NCBI GenBank assembly: GCA_007922225.1
Contig: ML679968.1
Coordinates: 9,049,022-9,113,021, forward strand
Reading direction: 5' to 3'
DNA from: Emydura subglobosa
Taxonomy: Eukaryota; Chordata; Testudines; Chelidae
DNA: 64,000 nucleotides
A program made the position numbers and the translations under genes. Below, in pieces: positions 11,609-23,529 of this stretch (the first letter of the stretch is position 1; every line of letters starts with the position of its first letter). The notes beneath the pieces were generated by a model. That model was given only the letters and a program-made list of their open reading frames with translations, did no database searches and was not told the origin of the DNA.

Positions 11609-12789
11609 TGAAGAGTTTGGTCACAAACCTTTTGGGAGAACCTGAGCCCAATTTTTGTCATGCTGCAGTAATTCCCCTCAAAACTCATTGTTTCTTGTGA
11701 TTTCATCACAGTGAAATCATCTATGGTTTCTTCAGCTGAATTATATTTTGATGTGTGGGATTTGCTGACATTTGAAACTGAAAGCAAAACTTGTCGGGAG
11801 GAAAGTATGAAGATAAAACAAGGAAATATATAGACTAATCTGTGTAAAGCAAAACCATTGAGTTAGTGCAGAGTTGGGAACATAATTTTATTCTGAATGA
11901 CAGTTTGGCTCAGCTGTTTATGCCCTTTTTTGTTTGTGAATGTAACAATTTTCTTGGAACTTGTAGGAAGGAACACAGGAAAGAATTTGGTGCAGGCACC
12001 AGGAAGACAGTCCGTGTGCACATGTCTGGAAAGCTAGCTGCAGTTGCAGTGTTTCTGTAGCTAGTTCTCATAATAAACAGTTTAGTTTTAGAAACATGGA
12101 GTCCTCTTATGTCATTTATCAACACACAATACATGAAATATTCCAATTTTTTCACAGTAATATTTGGGAATGTTTTTTTGTCATACAAACACATATTTGC
12201 ATGTGAACATGGATGTTTATGTGTACATAAGAGCCGTTCTCTATTTGTTAATTGCAATTTGATATTTGTTATCCTCTATATTTAAGTTTGTAAAAATATC
12301 AGTTATCATATTGGGGATTAGAAAAAGAATGTCTGTTAAGTGACTATTTATGTAGCCTCATTAGTGAAAAAATATAGACAAAGAAATTTGTTCACTGAGA
12401 CTATCTGATTTATAACAAATAGAAATCTTCCTCTTTTAGTTAATGATTCACAAGCAGACAAAAGAAATAAATCCATCACATAATTCATTCACAGTAAAGG
12501 AAAACAGTTGTATTAGCAACCAACCGCTGCAAAGGCCTGGTTGATCACAACTTTACACAACTTTACTCAACTCAGTTGAGTAAGATACTATCCTACTGCT
12601 GCTGCTGTGCTCCTTCAGAAAAAATAAAGTTATATATTTAGAGTATCGTCTATGTATAAAAGTCTGTTTGGTTTTTGGTGGGGTATGGTGTAGCAATTTC
12701 CTCTTTAGAAAATCCAGGAGAACATCTGCTGCTCTGCTCCTATCGTTGTGTTACTGGAGATGGTGTGTCTTCTCTTAAGGATGTGTGTC
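11609..12789. other. No recognised feature
   Basis: No repeat or gene is recognised. A short local duplication of 'gtgtct..taaggat' occurs at about 12765-12800. The minus-strand 115-residue frame at 11910-12257 has no recognisable content. Confidence 0.35.
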
Positions 12790-12792
12790 TTA

Positions 12793-13020
12793 AGGATAAC
12801 AGCGAGAGTCCTGTGGCACCTTAAAGACTTACAAATTTATTTGGGCATAAGCTTTCGTGGGCAGAAACCCACTTCGACGGATGCATGAAGGGGAAACTTC
12901 AGTTTGGTAGGCATATATACACATTCAAGGATGGTGAGTTACATCACAGTGCGGTCCATTTGGCATGATGTTCATTTGTTTGCACCTGTTGTAAGGAGGT
13001 CTCTCAACTCTTCAATTTTA
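12793..13020 (-). mobile_element. Turtle-type high-copy repeat, minus orientation
   Basis: Reverse copy of the repeat end seen at 5964-6054: 'gagtcctgtggcacctta', 'aagacttacaaatttatttg', 'ggcataagctttcgtggg', 'cagaaacccacttcgacgga', then 'tgcatgaag'. It continues through 'atatatacacattcaagg', which partly matches the copy at 62885 ('tatatatacatccaaggg'). The far (5') end is not defined. Confidence 0.78.
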
Positions 13021-13027
13021 GTTCACT

Positions 13028-13423
13028 TTGTGTGTGGCCAAAAATAAAATAACACAAACTGTAGCAGATGAATTGTACTCCAGTTGTTTGGCACTTGCAT
13101 GCACACTTTTGAATCAAAATGAAACAACAATATATCAACCCCTATTTAGTCCTAAAGCATCAAAGTGTCAATCTGGAGTGCAATGGTCACTAATAAAAAC
13201 TCAGCATTTGCCAATGGTTGCAAAGTATTGTCTACGATTACTGCAGTTTCTCCCTGTATTTAGAATAGATGATCTGTGTACTAATGCCAGTTTTGCCTTT
13301 TTAATAGCTTCTTCTGTAACTTCACTGAGCAGTTCATTTACTCCAGAATTAAACTGTGTGCAGTTAATGTCTAAAATTAGAGAGAAATATAAAACTGCCA
13401 GTGCCAGCTACTATAGCAGCTGA
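13028..13423 (+). other. 131-codon open frame, unassigned
   Basis: One of the longest plus-strand frames not explained by a recognised repeat. The conceptual product has no motif I recognise, no clear signal peptide and an ordinary mix of residues with several cysteines. No Kozak context or splice site convinces me, and the frame starts just after a repeat. It is most likely a chance frame, but it cannot be excluded as part of an exon or as decayed transposon coding sequence. Confidence 0.15.
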
Positions 13424-13505
13424 TCTAAGAATAAACTGGATCTCAGAAAAGAGGGAAGAAATCCGTTCTGACAACAGTCCTCTCCATGAGAACCTTATCC
13501 AAAAC

Positions 13506-13543
13506 CCACTGAAATTGATGGAAAGACTCATTGACTTCAGTGG
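13506..13543. repeat. Short hairpin repeat
   Basis: Arms 'ccactgaaattgatgg' and 'attgacttcagtgg' pair. This is the same 'ttgacttcagtgg' core as in the other palindromes. Confidence 0.55.
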
Positions 13544-13599
13544 ACTCTTAATCGGGTCCTGACTGCATGTTGTTGGGTGCGAACTCTGCCTTCATTCTT

Positions 13600-13990
13600 G
13601 TTTCTAGGTATACCTAGAGCTGTGCAAATAACTAATTTTTTTGTGTTTGGTTACAAAAACTATTATTTTTATTTTTTTAGCAAAAATAAGACCTTTTATT
13701 TTGTTTCAGGTGGAACAAAACATTTTTGTTTTAACAAAAACAAAATGTTACATTTCATTTGAGTGTTCTAGCTTATTAAAATTAAATTGAATTCAAAATA
13801 AAAAGTCAGCTTGATTGAAAAATGAAAATGTTTTGTTATGAAAATGTCTAAATGAAAGAATACATTTTTAGGTGGAGGGGAATGACCAAAACAATTTGGC
13901 AAATTTGATACAAATTCTCTGTGTTCTAGTTGACCCAAATCTGCCTTTTTTTGGTTAAAAATGTTTTGTCCAAAAAATGTCACCTAGTTC
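13600..13990. repeat. AT-rich interspersed repeat ('aaaacattt' type), longer copy
   Basis: Begins near 'agagctgtgcaaataacta' and ends near 'aaaatgtcacctagttcct'. In between are repeated 'aaaacattt', 'aaaatgttt' and 'caaaaa' words in both orientations ('ggaacaaaacatttttg', 'gaaaatgttttgttatg'). I read it as an AT-rich foldback-type repeat related to those at 10265 and 23095. Boundaries are estimated. Confidence 0.55.
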
Positions 13991-16900
13991 CTCTCCTTCT
14001 GTCTCAACCTACATACTAAGCATTACAGTCTAGACTAGAAATGATTAGAAGGACCTGGCTCTTCCTCCATTATCTTGCTCACCATGTACCAAAAAAAGGC
14101 AAAATTAAATATTTAATTGCAGCCAAATTCTCAAATGAGCTCACCTCCCATTTAGGCACCAAAATAAGTTGCCAAAAGACCTTGGCAAGTTGGGTGTTGC
14201 TGAGCAATTCTTGAAATCTGACCACAAGTTTCACATCGGGAGCTGTTGGTGCTGAGCACTTTGAAACTCCAGCTCATAGATGGGTACCCAAATGATAGAT
14301 GAACTTTTCTGAAAATCTGGTCCCAGTGTTAGATGCTAAGCACATGAAAATGTAACTCTGAGCTTCTTTCCACGAGATAATCAATATTTCAGTATATTCT
14401 TTTTCAAACTTTAAAATTTCTTGATATCTGAGAGTGACAAACCTCCTACTATGGAGATCTGTTTTCTTGACGAGTAACACCCATCAAGAAACACTGCTGT
14501 CACACTTAAAAGAGATCTGTGCACCTTCAAACTCAGTAATAGTCACAGGTGCACCTGTGAATATGGGCTATAGATGTACCCACAGTTATTCAGTCACCTT
14601 CTCCACTATATGTATGTGATATTTTTCATTAAAGGTCTCTTTGAATCAGTGTTCTTAGTAACAACAAAATTGCCATCTACCTATCTTTAAAAAATAAAGT
14701 CTATTATTATTAGCTTTCTATTTAAACAAAATTGACTCAATAGTGCTTCTATGGCAGTAAAGACCCATTTACCTCACCTGCTTTTTTTTGTTTGTTTTGT
14801 TCATGAACATGTGAACATCTGCTGCTCTGTTGTTATTGAACGTAAGGAATTCATACATATTCTATTTTACCATGAGCTAACTGAATGCCCTTTTTCTAAT
14901 CAGGATTTTTACCCATTGAAATGTACTTTTATTGTTTTGGTAAGCTGCAGTTCTTTTGAGACATTCACATTTCCAGTGTAAAATTATTGTAATTGAGTTT
15001 GTGTAACTGTTTTTATTAGAAATGAGTCAGAAACAAAACCAAAAATCCAAACAACACTCTATTGTATTTTTTGAGGAGAGAGTCAGAATCCAAACCAGAT
15101 GCAGATGTGGCATCTCTAAAATGTCATGAATTAAAACCCTTGATCTGACACGTGGCATTTGTCAAAAGTGGTGAAGAATGTTTCTGCATTTGTTGCCTAT
15201 TGCATCCTGGTTCCCATGGTTGCCACATAATGTTATTCATTTACATTTACCAAAACAGAGGCGTTTTGTATGATATCTGTTTTCCAGTATAGACTAGAAA
15301 GAGAGTAAATGACAAGGTAATATGGAAGCAGTAGGGAGGGAAGGAGAAGAATCAGATGAAAGCTCCCTTTGAATTTGCTATTGATTTTACATCCCAAAAT
15401 CCCAATTTATTTGGAGTACTAGCATTGTTTATAATTATACACTAAAAGTAGCGTTGTGCTGTGTCACTTTTAGAAATAGCCCTGAATATATGACACTTTT
15501 GTATTACAGTGGAAACTGAGGAGAAAGCCTGACTTGAAGGCATCTGATGGGAAAGGACTGTGTTGTAAACAAAGGCTTGAGAGTTCAAGATAGCTGCTCT
15601 GGCTCATTGGTGTTGTGATTTCAATTTGGACCTCAATAGTAGTGCTAAAAAGAGAACAAGGACCCAAGGGAGTAGCTGACTCTGTAGTGAACTACTGTAC
15701 TCTAATTTTCTTGATATACTCGTCCAGAAGCCTTTTGAGATACCTGGATAAAAGCTCTGTTATACAGATTTGATAAATAATTTATCATTAATTATTTTTA
15801 ACTCCTTGAGTTGATATCAGTGTTAGAAAGTTATTTTGTTGTAGTCTATCTGGTGGCCAAGTTCTTCATGGTCCCTGTGTGGGTGCACTGGGGGATGAGA
15901 GGATATAAGAACCAACTCACCAGCGCAGCAGCTAAGCACAGTGGTACATCTTGCACTCTCTAACCTCCACAAAAGAGGCAAGGGAAAGCAGGCGTGAGGC
16001 TATGGAAACCTGCCTTATCCCTTGTGCATGTCTATTAAATTTCCAATAAGCAAATGGTACAAGATAAACTACCAGTCTTGGCCTTGAGAGGACTCTGGAT
16101 GCAGAAGACACCAAAAGCAATGTCCTGCTCATAAATTCCTCCCTCTCCCACATCTGTTGGCAAGATTCAGGGGCCAAGTAGAAAAGAGTCTGAGAGCTCA
16201 AGGTATCTGCAGCTCTTCAGGCAATCAAGCCCAGCTTCTTTATATAGTGGGAAGGGAGAGCCTGGGACCAGAATGAGGTGGCAGCCCCAAACACAAGAGA
16301 AGGAAACTGAACAATTTGAACTAAAACTTTATTTGGAAATTGGGAGGGCAGCAAAGCTCTCTCTGCCATGAACAGCTAGTACTTAGCCTCTCTTGCAAAA
16401 GAGAGCGGGAAACATCTGTGTTTCCTCCTAGCAGAGATTGTCAACATCACCTTTGATGAGCAGAATCGACCACCTTCACTAGTACATGCTGTAGACCAAT
16501 CAATAATTAACAAATAGACCAAGTCATGGAAGTGGTCCCAGGTACATGGATGAGAAGGGGATAAGAACACAAAGAAAGAGGTTTATCATCAAGCACAGAC
16601 AGAGGGAAATGGGTGACGTTAGGAACAAAAAGAAGCAAAAGCAAAGAGTTACGGAGGGGCTAGGTTACACAAGGGTTTGAAAGAGAAGGAACTTTTAAAT
16701 TATGTGAAAGGTGATAGGTGTATCAAAAGTGTGATACACAGGAGTGCTGGTAAGGGACAGATCCTTATTTCCTAGCCCCTGTCACATGACCCATTGATAC
16801 CAAATGTAGCATGCTGCTGCCACATGGCTCTAGACAGTATCCACTGACTGCAGTGGTTGCAGTTACAGTTGGGAGCCACGGAAAGAGTGTGTGGTTCCTT

Positions 16901-17500
16901 CAGTTCTGGCTACGTAACACGATCAGCATCTATCATTCAAATTTGTGATAACCAAGAAGTAGGAACAATGGAAAAAGTCCTTAAACTCATGTTACACTTA
17001 TGCATACAACTGAGTAGATGTACCACAACTTCATATTGCATCATTTCAGGATTTGTATTAATGGGTCCTGCCCCACATTTCCTTTCCTCCCTGTTTTGGT
17101 GTCCACTCACTATATCCTATGTGCACACTAATGCTGTGTCCATTGGCTGTGTACACCCGCGTGATCCCTGAGTGTGAGGATAGAACAAATACATCCTTTC
17201 TTCTGTTCGCGTTACTTTTTCCTCTGGATTCTGAATGATTGCCACACTTTCCTGTTGTATTGTGTGCTGTAGTCAGAACTCTTGAGTGCCTGTTTTCTCC
17301 TCAGAAGATTCTCTCTGGCAACCATTATGAATTGTTACATTCCTGTACCCAGCACAGAAACAGAGCGAAAGAAGGAAACAAAGGTGATTTTAAATCACTT
17401 TTGTACTTCCTGTAATCTGGGGACTACCAGAGGCCTGGGTTAAGAAAGAACTGCCTCAGGAGACTTTTGTTTCACTTCACTTGTTAATATCCTGGTGATT
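13991..17500. other. Long stretch with no recognised feature
   Basis: No repeat family, palindrome or exon is recognised over about 3.5 kb. The frames at 15932-16201 (-) and 16857-17171 (+) have no recognisable domains. This could be unique intronic or intergenic sequence. Confidence 0.4.
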
Positions 17501-17552
17501 CTGCTCTCATTCAAATCAGTAGCTAGGTTCCCATTCACTTCAATGAGAGCAG
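17501..17552. repeat. Hairpin repeat with perfect 11-bp arms
   Basis: 'ctgctctcatt' and 'aatgagagcag' are perfect inverted arms around about 30 bases. Confidence 0.65.
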
Positions 17553-17944
17553 GACCAGACAGAGTCTTTGAACGGTTTTTGGTTTTGTTCATAATATGGT
17601 TATTTTGTTTCGTTCAGCTGCATCAAACAGACTGTACCTATGTTAGTTATGTATTGCTTTTATTATTCCCACTTGGGACCACCAGAAGATTCTGTTCCAG
17701 CTAACCTACTCTTGCATTGTCTGCTTCACATTCCATAACGCTGAGATGATAGTTACTATTCATAGGCAGTTCCAGCAGCTTTCTTGAGGGCATGAAATGC
17801 AGCTCTGCTTGCCTGCTGTCATTTGAAGGGCAGGGTGATAATCCATCTATGAAAAATAATGTTGTTTTATTCCCCACAAATAAAAATTATAGATAAAATT
17901 TTTAAAGCACTGAATTGGCTCAGGAGCATGAGTCCCATTTTTCA

Positions 17945-18110
17945 GAAGTGATTTAGGACTAGATTTGTTAAGTATTTAGGCACCTAATGTCTAGTGGGAT
18001 TTTCAAATGCGTCCGTGAGAGTTAGCCCCGTAGGCACTTTTGAACATTTCAGTAAGTACCTATCTGCATCTTTAGGCACCTAAATATTTTTAAAAATCTA
18101 GCCCATGGGC
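17945..18110. repeat. Palindromic element of the 'aggcacctaa' type
   Basis: Left arm 'ggactagatttgttaagtat' then 'ttaggcacctaatg'. Right arm on the opposite strand 'gggctagatttttaaaaata' then 'tttaggtgcctaaagatgc'. The arms are about 40 bp. Confidence 0.65.
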
Positions 18111-18213
18111 ACAATATGTCCTACTGAAGGTCACTCCTAAGTCACTTAGGCACTTTTGAAACAAAATCACCCTTCCTGTTGTTAAAATCAATTGTGTATA
18201 AGATTCACACTGT

Positions 18214-18300
18214 GGGCCACATACTGAGCTGCTGTAAATTGGTGTAACAGCTTCATTGACTGGAATGGAGCTATTCCAAATATACCAACTGAAGATCTGT
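18214..18300. repeat. Palindromic element, diverged
   Basis: Arms 'gagctgctgtaaattggtgt' and, on the opposite strand, 'cagatcttcagttggtatat'. The inner pair 'agcttcattgac' / 'agctccattccag' flanks the centre. Imperfect. It lies 30 bp from the next palindrome. Confidence 0.5.
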
Positions 18301-18329
18301 CAGTGTATGTACAGGGACTAAATATACTA

Positions 18330-18416
18330 GGCCAGATTCTCAGCTGCTGTAGAGCAGTGTAGCTACATTGAAACTGAATGAACCTACACTGATTTATAGC
18401 AGCTGAGCATCAGTCC
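18330..18416. repeat. Palindromic (foldback) interspersed element
   Basis: Left arm 'ggccagattctcagctgctg' then 'tagagcagtgtagc'. Right arm on the opposite strand 'ggactgatgctcagctgcta' then 'taaatcagtgtagg'. The arms are about 38 bp. The outer 'ggccagattct' word links it to the element at 11497. Confidence 0.75.
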
Positions 18417-19799
18417 CACTGTATTTATTTAAAGTTTAGAAATCAGTATTGACTTGGTAACTGTAATGTGGTAGTTGCTATGATTTGTGTAATAACTTAG
18501 AAACTATCAGTGCACGTAATGCCAATTAAAATGAAATGTAGCCCCTGATTCTTCCTTGGAAATACACAAGAGGCACCAAGCAGATTTTAAAAAGAAAATA
18601 TATTTTCACTGGTCCTGGTAGGTAAGTTGGTTATTGTTGTTTTATATCCTTTGCAGAAAATCAAAGTGAGTTTCATTTAATACATTAAGCACAGTGAATC
18701 AGATTGCATATGACACCTCTCCTGTGTGACAAATGGGTTTATAAAGCATTACTCACGCAGCATAATGGTAATTTGTCTGCAAGGTGGCTGTAACACATGC
18801 ATTACATTTTTGTTAACAGTTATAATTCATCATTTCAATACACAAAATACATGTAAATTCTTTATTTTTTCTCAGCTGGGATAAATAGGATGTCAACGCT
18901 AAAGTTACAATGGTTTCCCAAATACAGCATTAGTAATTCATTTTTGTATCTGTCCATAAGTAGCAAAGCAGACACTAGCTGTGGGATTGCATCCTTCAGG
19001 GACAACATATAAGACATTATATCTGAAATGGCACTGGGATGGATGGATGCACAATGCTGATCTGAACAGCTGTAGCAATATGTGGGGATGTCATAGGGCA
19101 CATTTATATTTAACACTCTTAAAGAGAGAAAATAGTGACCCTTCCATCTAACTTCATTGTATCAAGGATGGAGACTATCCAAATACAGTAATTTGACCTC
19201 ATTTTTACCCCTGCAACTCTTAGCAAACTATGCTCATGTACATTAAAAATAGTCCTAACTTCAGTAGACTTTGTTAGACACGGTAGTGTAACTAGAGAGT
19301 AAAATAATCTCATATTTTAGAAATTGTTTTTGTCAATGGAAATTCCTAGTAATAAAAACATAACAAATACTAAAGAACTAATCTAATCTAGCTATCATAG
19401 ATTTTCTGTGATGGCCATGTAATAAACTTTCATGCTTTTACAATCTAATTTATAATATAAAAGAGTTGTACAGTTACAATTTTTAATCATATTCTATTAA
19501 AGTATGATTCAGAGATGATCTCAGCTGGGTTTTAAGAGCTCAACAGGTTCTGTGCTAAAGTGCTCATTTGTATAGGACTGAGTGGGCAATTAAGAGCTGC
19601 ACAGCTCAGAAGGGAATTTCGTTTAGCTTATCAGCAAGACAGGATAAGTGTTACAGAGTCATTTCTGGTGCAGCTATTCCTTCAACCTCAAAGGCAGAAC
19701 CTTGGATCGCAAGACACATTTCAAGTGACAAAGATGCATTATGTGCATCTGGCGACTTCCATTGCCTGCCAATTGGGCCCACAGACAAATAAATATCAT
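18417..19799. other. No recognised feature until the CR1 copy
   Basis: Nothing is recognised. Positions 19560-19799 form the 5' part of the 192-codon frame that runs into the CR1 copy, but this part does not read as CR1 to my eye and may be flanking DNA that happens to stay open. Confidence 0.35.
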
Positions 19800-20555
19800 T
19801 TTCCCATAGAGCTTGGCTTGTTTAGCCTAACCAAAAACAGGCTGTGGGGAGAAATGATTGCTCTCTATAAATACATCACAGGGATAAACACCAGGCAGGG
19901 AGAGGAATTATTTAAGTTCAGCACCATTGTGGACACAAGAACTAATGGATATAAACTGACCATCAGGAAGTTTAGACTTGAAATTAGGTGCAGGTTTCTA
20001 ACCATCAGAGGAGTGAAGTTCTGGAACAGCCTTCCAAGGAGAGCAGTGGGGGCAAAAATTGTAGCTGGCTTCAAGACTGAGCTTAATATTTATGGAGGGA
20101 ATGCTATGATGGGGCAGCCTAATTTGGCAATTAACTGATCTTTGACTACTAGTGGTCAGTACGACCAATGGCCTGTGATGGGATGTTAGATGGGGTGGGA
20201 ACTGAGATACTACAGATAATTCTTTCTGGGTATCTGCCTGATGAGTCTTGCCTACATGCTCAGGGTTTAGCTGATCGCCATGGTTGGGCTCGAGAAGGAA
20301 TTTTCCCCCAGGACAGATTGGGAGAGGCCCTGGGGGTTTTTCCACCTTCCTCTGCAGCATGGGTCATGGGTCACTTGCTGGTGGATTATTTGTACTTTGA
20401 ACTCTTTAAACCATGATTTGACCACTCATAGGTTAGGGGTCTATTAGAGGAGTGGGTGGGTGAGGTTCTGTGGCCTGCATTATGCAAGAGGTCAGACTAG
20501 ATGATCATAAAGTTTCCTTCTGACCTTAAAATCTATGAGTCTATGAGATTCTCAA
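19800..20555 (+). mobile_element. CR1-family LINE 3' end with long 3' UTR
   Basis: 5'-truncated CR1-type LINE. The open frame (19560-20138) is undisturbed through the ORF2 C-terminus. It shows 'LGLFSLTKNRLWGEMIALYK', then 'NTRQGEELFKFS', 'NGYKLTIRKFRLEIRCRFLT' and 'GVKFWNSLPRRAV', the order typical of the CR1 ORF2 tail, and ends with TGA at 20136-20138. About 415 nt of 3' UTR follow, matching positions 1-470 of the window, with the terminal 'aaaatctatgagtctatgag'. The lack of stops across about 110 codons suggests it is younger or less decayed than the copies at 2235 or 46010. Domains upstream (endonuclease, RT palm) are missing. Confidence 0.92.
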
Positions 20556-20842
20556 AAAACAAATGGCATTTTTTTGTTCACTTTATCACATAATTGTTTG
20601 TGCGGGTGCTATGTTTTCTTTCAATTTATTTCGAATGAAAATGGCAATTTTCTGTCTTAAAGTGGTAAATTTCCCATTTAAAAAACCCTCCAAAGAACCC
20701 AATAATTCTTTCACCATGGCAGAATATGTGCCCCAAGAGAAATTTTTCCAAAAAAAACTCTTGATCAAGAACAAAATGTATAGATATTTATTATAATAAC
20801 AATCTGAGTCCATGAGCTCTCTAAATAACAGTGAGTAGGGAC

Positions 20843-20964
20843 TTGATTCTGCAAAGACTTATGTACATACTTAACTTTATGGATAGTGAGTAACTCTACT
20901 GAAGTCAATGGAAGTATTCACAATGCATAAGGTTAAGTATCTGCCTAAGTCTCTGCAGTATCAT
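20843..20964. repeat. Palindromic (foldback) element, clear example
   Basis: Left arm 'ttgattctgcaaagacttat' then 'acatacttaactttatgg'. Right arm on the opposite strand 'catgatactgcagagactta' then 'agatacttaaccttatgc'. The arms are about 50 bp and the centre is 'tactgaagtcaatggaagta'. Confidence 0.78.
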
Positions 20965-23094
20965 GACCTAGGATCCCACAGCAATTAGTAACACAGTAAG
21001 ATAATCAGTGACAATAACTGGTCTATTGTTCAGCCTGGCATAGCTCAGGGTTTATACAAAACTGTATAACAGCAACAAGAAATTCCAGTGTGTGCGATGG
21101 TTCTATGGATATATGTGCTCTTCATATAGCCCATGTTAAAAAAAACAAAACAAAACAAAAAAAAATAAAATAAAACAAAAACAAAGCTGTACACCAAAGG
21201 AAGAACCAAAAGAGAGGAATGGGGAAGAAAAATCTGCAACAAGTAACTTTAGAAGTGGCTGAAGTACAGAAAGAGAGAGCACTAAGCTGCACAGCCATCT
21301 TGATCCAGGCATCTTCAAACTCCTTCCCCTCTAACGTAAAATGGATCTTAGTAATATTACAAAGGGATTTTTTTTACTATTACTAATGTGTGACTGAGTT
21401 GAATATTTAGATGCAGAGCCAGAGTGTTGAAATTTCAAGTGTAGGGAAAAGAATCTCGGAAAGCATATGATTAAAATATAAATGAAACTGGGTGAATTGG
21501 AGAACAATTCTCATTGCAATGATACCAGAATAATTGGTTTGTCAGAAAGCATAGAGGTCAGAAAACCCCATTGATTTTTCTACTGAGGCTAATGCCTGAA
21601 AATTTGAAGTTGGGTCCTGAATCCTCAACTACTATGGAGGAAAGAATCTGAACAATAATAACAGAAAATGAAAGAACTGCAGTAAAGAATAAACTGCTAT
21701 CTATATGAGTAAAACTCTTATAGTTTACTAATCTGTTGGCAACCATAATTAAGAAGCAAGGAGAAGGTAAATGCTTAGTTAAAAGGATATTAATTGTCTG
21801 TGGTTTTTCAAGATTTCTTTTATTTGGCTTGGAAGACAGAGCATAATTATTTAAACTAAGAACTTATATACTACCTGCTGGGATTTGCTATGGTTTACCA
21901 TATCCCACTGTAGCACTGTAGGTTCTGGATGGACAAAGTTAGATCCAAATGCAAAATAGGGATATATATGGAGTGAAAGGTGCCTTCACGTGGATCTGAT
22001 TGTCGGCTTAGGGTCAAATGCAATACTTACTGTGATATTTCTCAGGGAAGAGGAGATGTAGGAATCAGGTATAGGAAACACAATAGGTATTCTTCATGAC
22101 TGGGAATATGCCTGGTATCCCCCAGATACCTAGCTCATGGACTGAGCAACATAGAATCTGGGTCTAACTCCAAGTCATGATTAAACAGCCATGGAACTGA
22201 TGGCTGATTATTGTATACTCTTTTTCCAGCCAAATGAGGAAAAAACTTGAAAAACCACTGGCCAGGTTCCTGGTACTAGGTAAAAACTGCAAGAACAACA
22301 GCTCTCATGATATTCATTCTTTCATTTAACCTAATTTGGCTTCACCTATACTTCTGTTTGTAGTTAGAACAAAGCCCCTCGGATTCATTTCTGATTCCTT
22401 GATTTTTTTTCTGAATCTCCAAAATTAGGGGAGAATATGATTAGAGTCATTTTCCCACCTCTACTTATTTAATATAAATCTTTGTAGGGATAAAGTATGT
22501 TATGATCTCAAAAGACAAGTCAGGGAATTGTTCAACATAAATGTTTTAGAGGACTCTAATGTTACCATAAGTCCATAAAAACCTACTATATGGCAAGTAC
22601 AGTAGGTTTAAAATATGCCTTGTAAAAGGAGAGAAATACACAGAAAATTCACACACCATCATTAGAGTATAACAAAAACCACTATATAAAGTATGTTTTT
22701 AAAGAAATGGAAGTGAATAATTGGTCCTTTCACTCATGAAAAAGTCCTATAGAATTTAGATAAAGAATTATACAATTTCTATGCAATATTGAAACCAGCA
22801 TAAAGAATTCTGTCATAGGAACATTATTCTCTATTAAAGTTCTTAACTTTTAAAAAGTAATTTCCATGAATCATTCAATTTCTCTAGAACCACTTTACCT
22901 TCATCCTGCTAAGTTCTGTGTGATTCTAATTCCAAGTTGAAAAGTTGCTATGTTACAAGCTGGTAGAATATTATGTTGTTCCACTCTTTTAGCAGGTGGT
23001 GGGACACTGCATGGAAGTGCTGACTGATTCCTGCTGACTCATTGTAGCAGTTACTGCTCACTAACCTCTACTCTGGATATAAGGGTTTTAAGAC
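20965..23094. other. AT-rich stretch; one simple repeat, otherwise featureless
   Basis: Apart from the A-rich simple repeat at 21138-21187 I recognise nothing. No frame longer than about 70 codons has meaningful content. Confidence 0.4.
21138..21187. repeat. A-rich simple repeat (AAAAC)n/(AAAAT)n
   Basis: Runs of 'aaaac' and 'aaaat' over about 50 bases. The minus-strand frames here (21045-21242, 21136-21318) are the phenylalanine-rich translation of this tract. Confidence 0.9.
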
Positions 23095-23320
23095 TAGAGC
23101 TTGATGAATAATAGATTGTTTTGGTTCACTGGTGATTCTGAAAAAATTTTAAAAATTTGAATGGAATATGAAAGTTTCCAAAAATTTTCAGTGAATTGAA
23201 AAAGTAGAAAAAAATTAAGTCAGGTCAAAACAAAACATTTCAGGCTGACACAAAATGTTTTATTTCCATTTCAGGCATTTTCTGAAAAGCAAAAGACTTG
23301 ACTCACAAAATATCAGGAGG
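23095..23320. repeat. AT-rich interspersed repeat ('aaaacattt' type)
   Basis: Starts near 'agagcttgatgaataatag' and contains 'aaaattttaaaaatttga', 'caaaacaaaacatttcagg' and 'caaaatgttttatttcc'. Shares words with the elements at 10265 and 13600. Confidence 0.5.
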
Positions 23321-23329
23321 GGAAGGGAA

Positions 23330-23520
23330 AATCTGGGGAGAAAGGCTTCCTTTACAACTTTTAGCCCAGTGGATAGAGTAGTCTCCTGGAATGTGGGAGT
23401 CCCTGATTCAATTGTCCCCTGTGCTTGCTGAGAAGGGATTTAAACTTGGATCGCTACATTTCAGGATAGTGTCCTAGCCATCTGGGCTAAAAGTTATAAA
23501 GGAGGTCTTCTTCCCCCACA
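23330..23520. repeat. Inverted pair of tRNA-like sequences (foldback element)
   Basis: Two arms of about 80 bp face each other. The left arm reads 'tttacaacttttagcccagt', 'ggatagagtagtctcctgg', 'aatgtgggagtccctgattc'. The right arm, on the opposite strand, reads 'tttataacttttagcccaga', 'tggctaggacactatcctg', 'aaatgtagcgatccaagttt'. Each carries an A-box-like 'tagcccagtgg' and, about 42 bases later, a B-box-like 'tgattcaatt' / 'aagtttaaatcc', the spacing expected in a tRNA. I infer a foldback repeat built from a tRNA-derived unit, and I do not infer a working tRNA gene. It sits between an AT-rich repeat and a CR1 copy. Confidence 0.72.
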
Positions 23521-23529
23521 ACATTTTTG

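Noticed and set aside
23362..23415. Functional tRNA gene
   Set aside because: A- and B-box-like words are present, but no full acceptor or cloverleaf pairing is visible, and the sequence lies in an inverted repeat pair.
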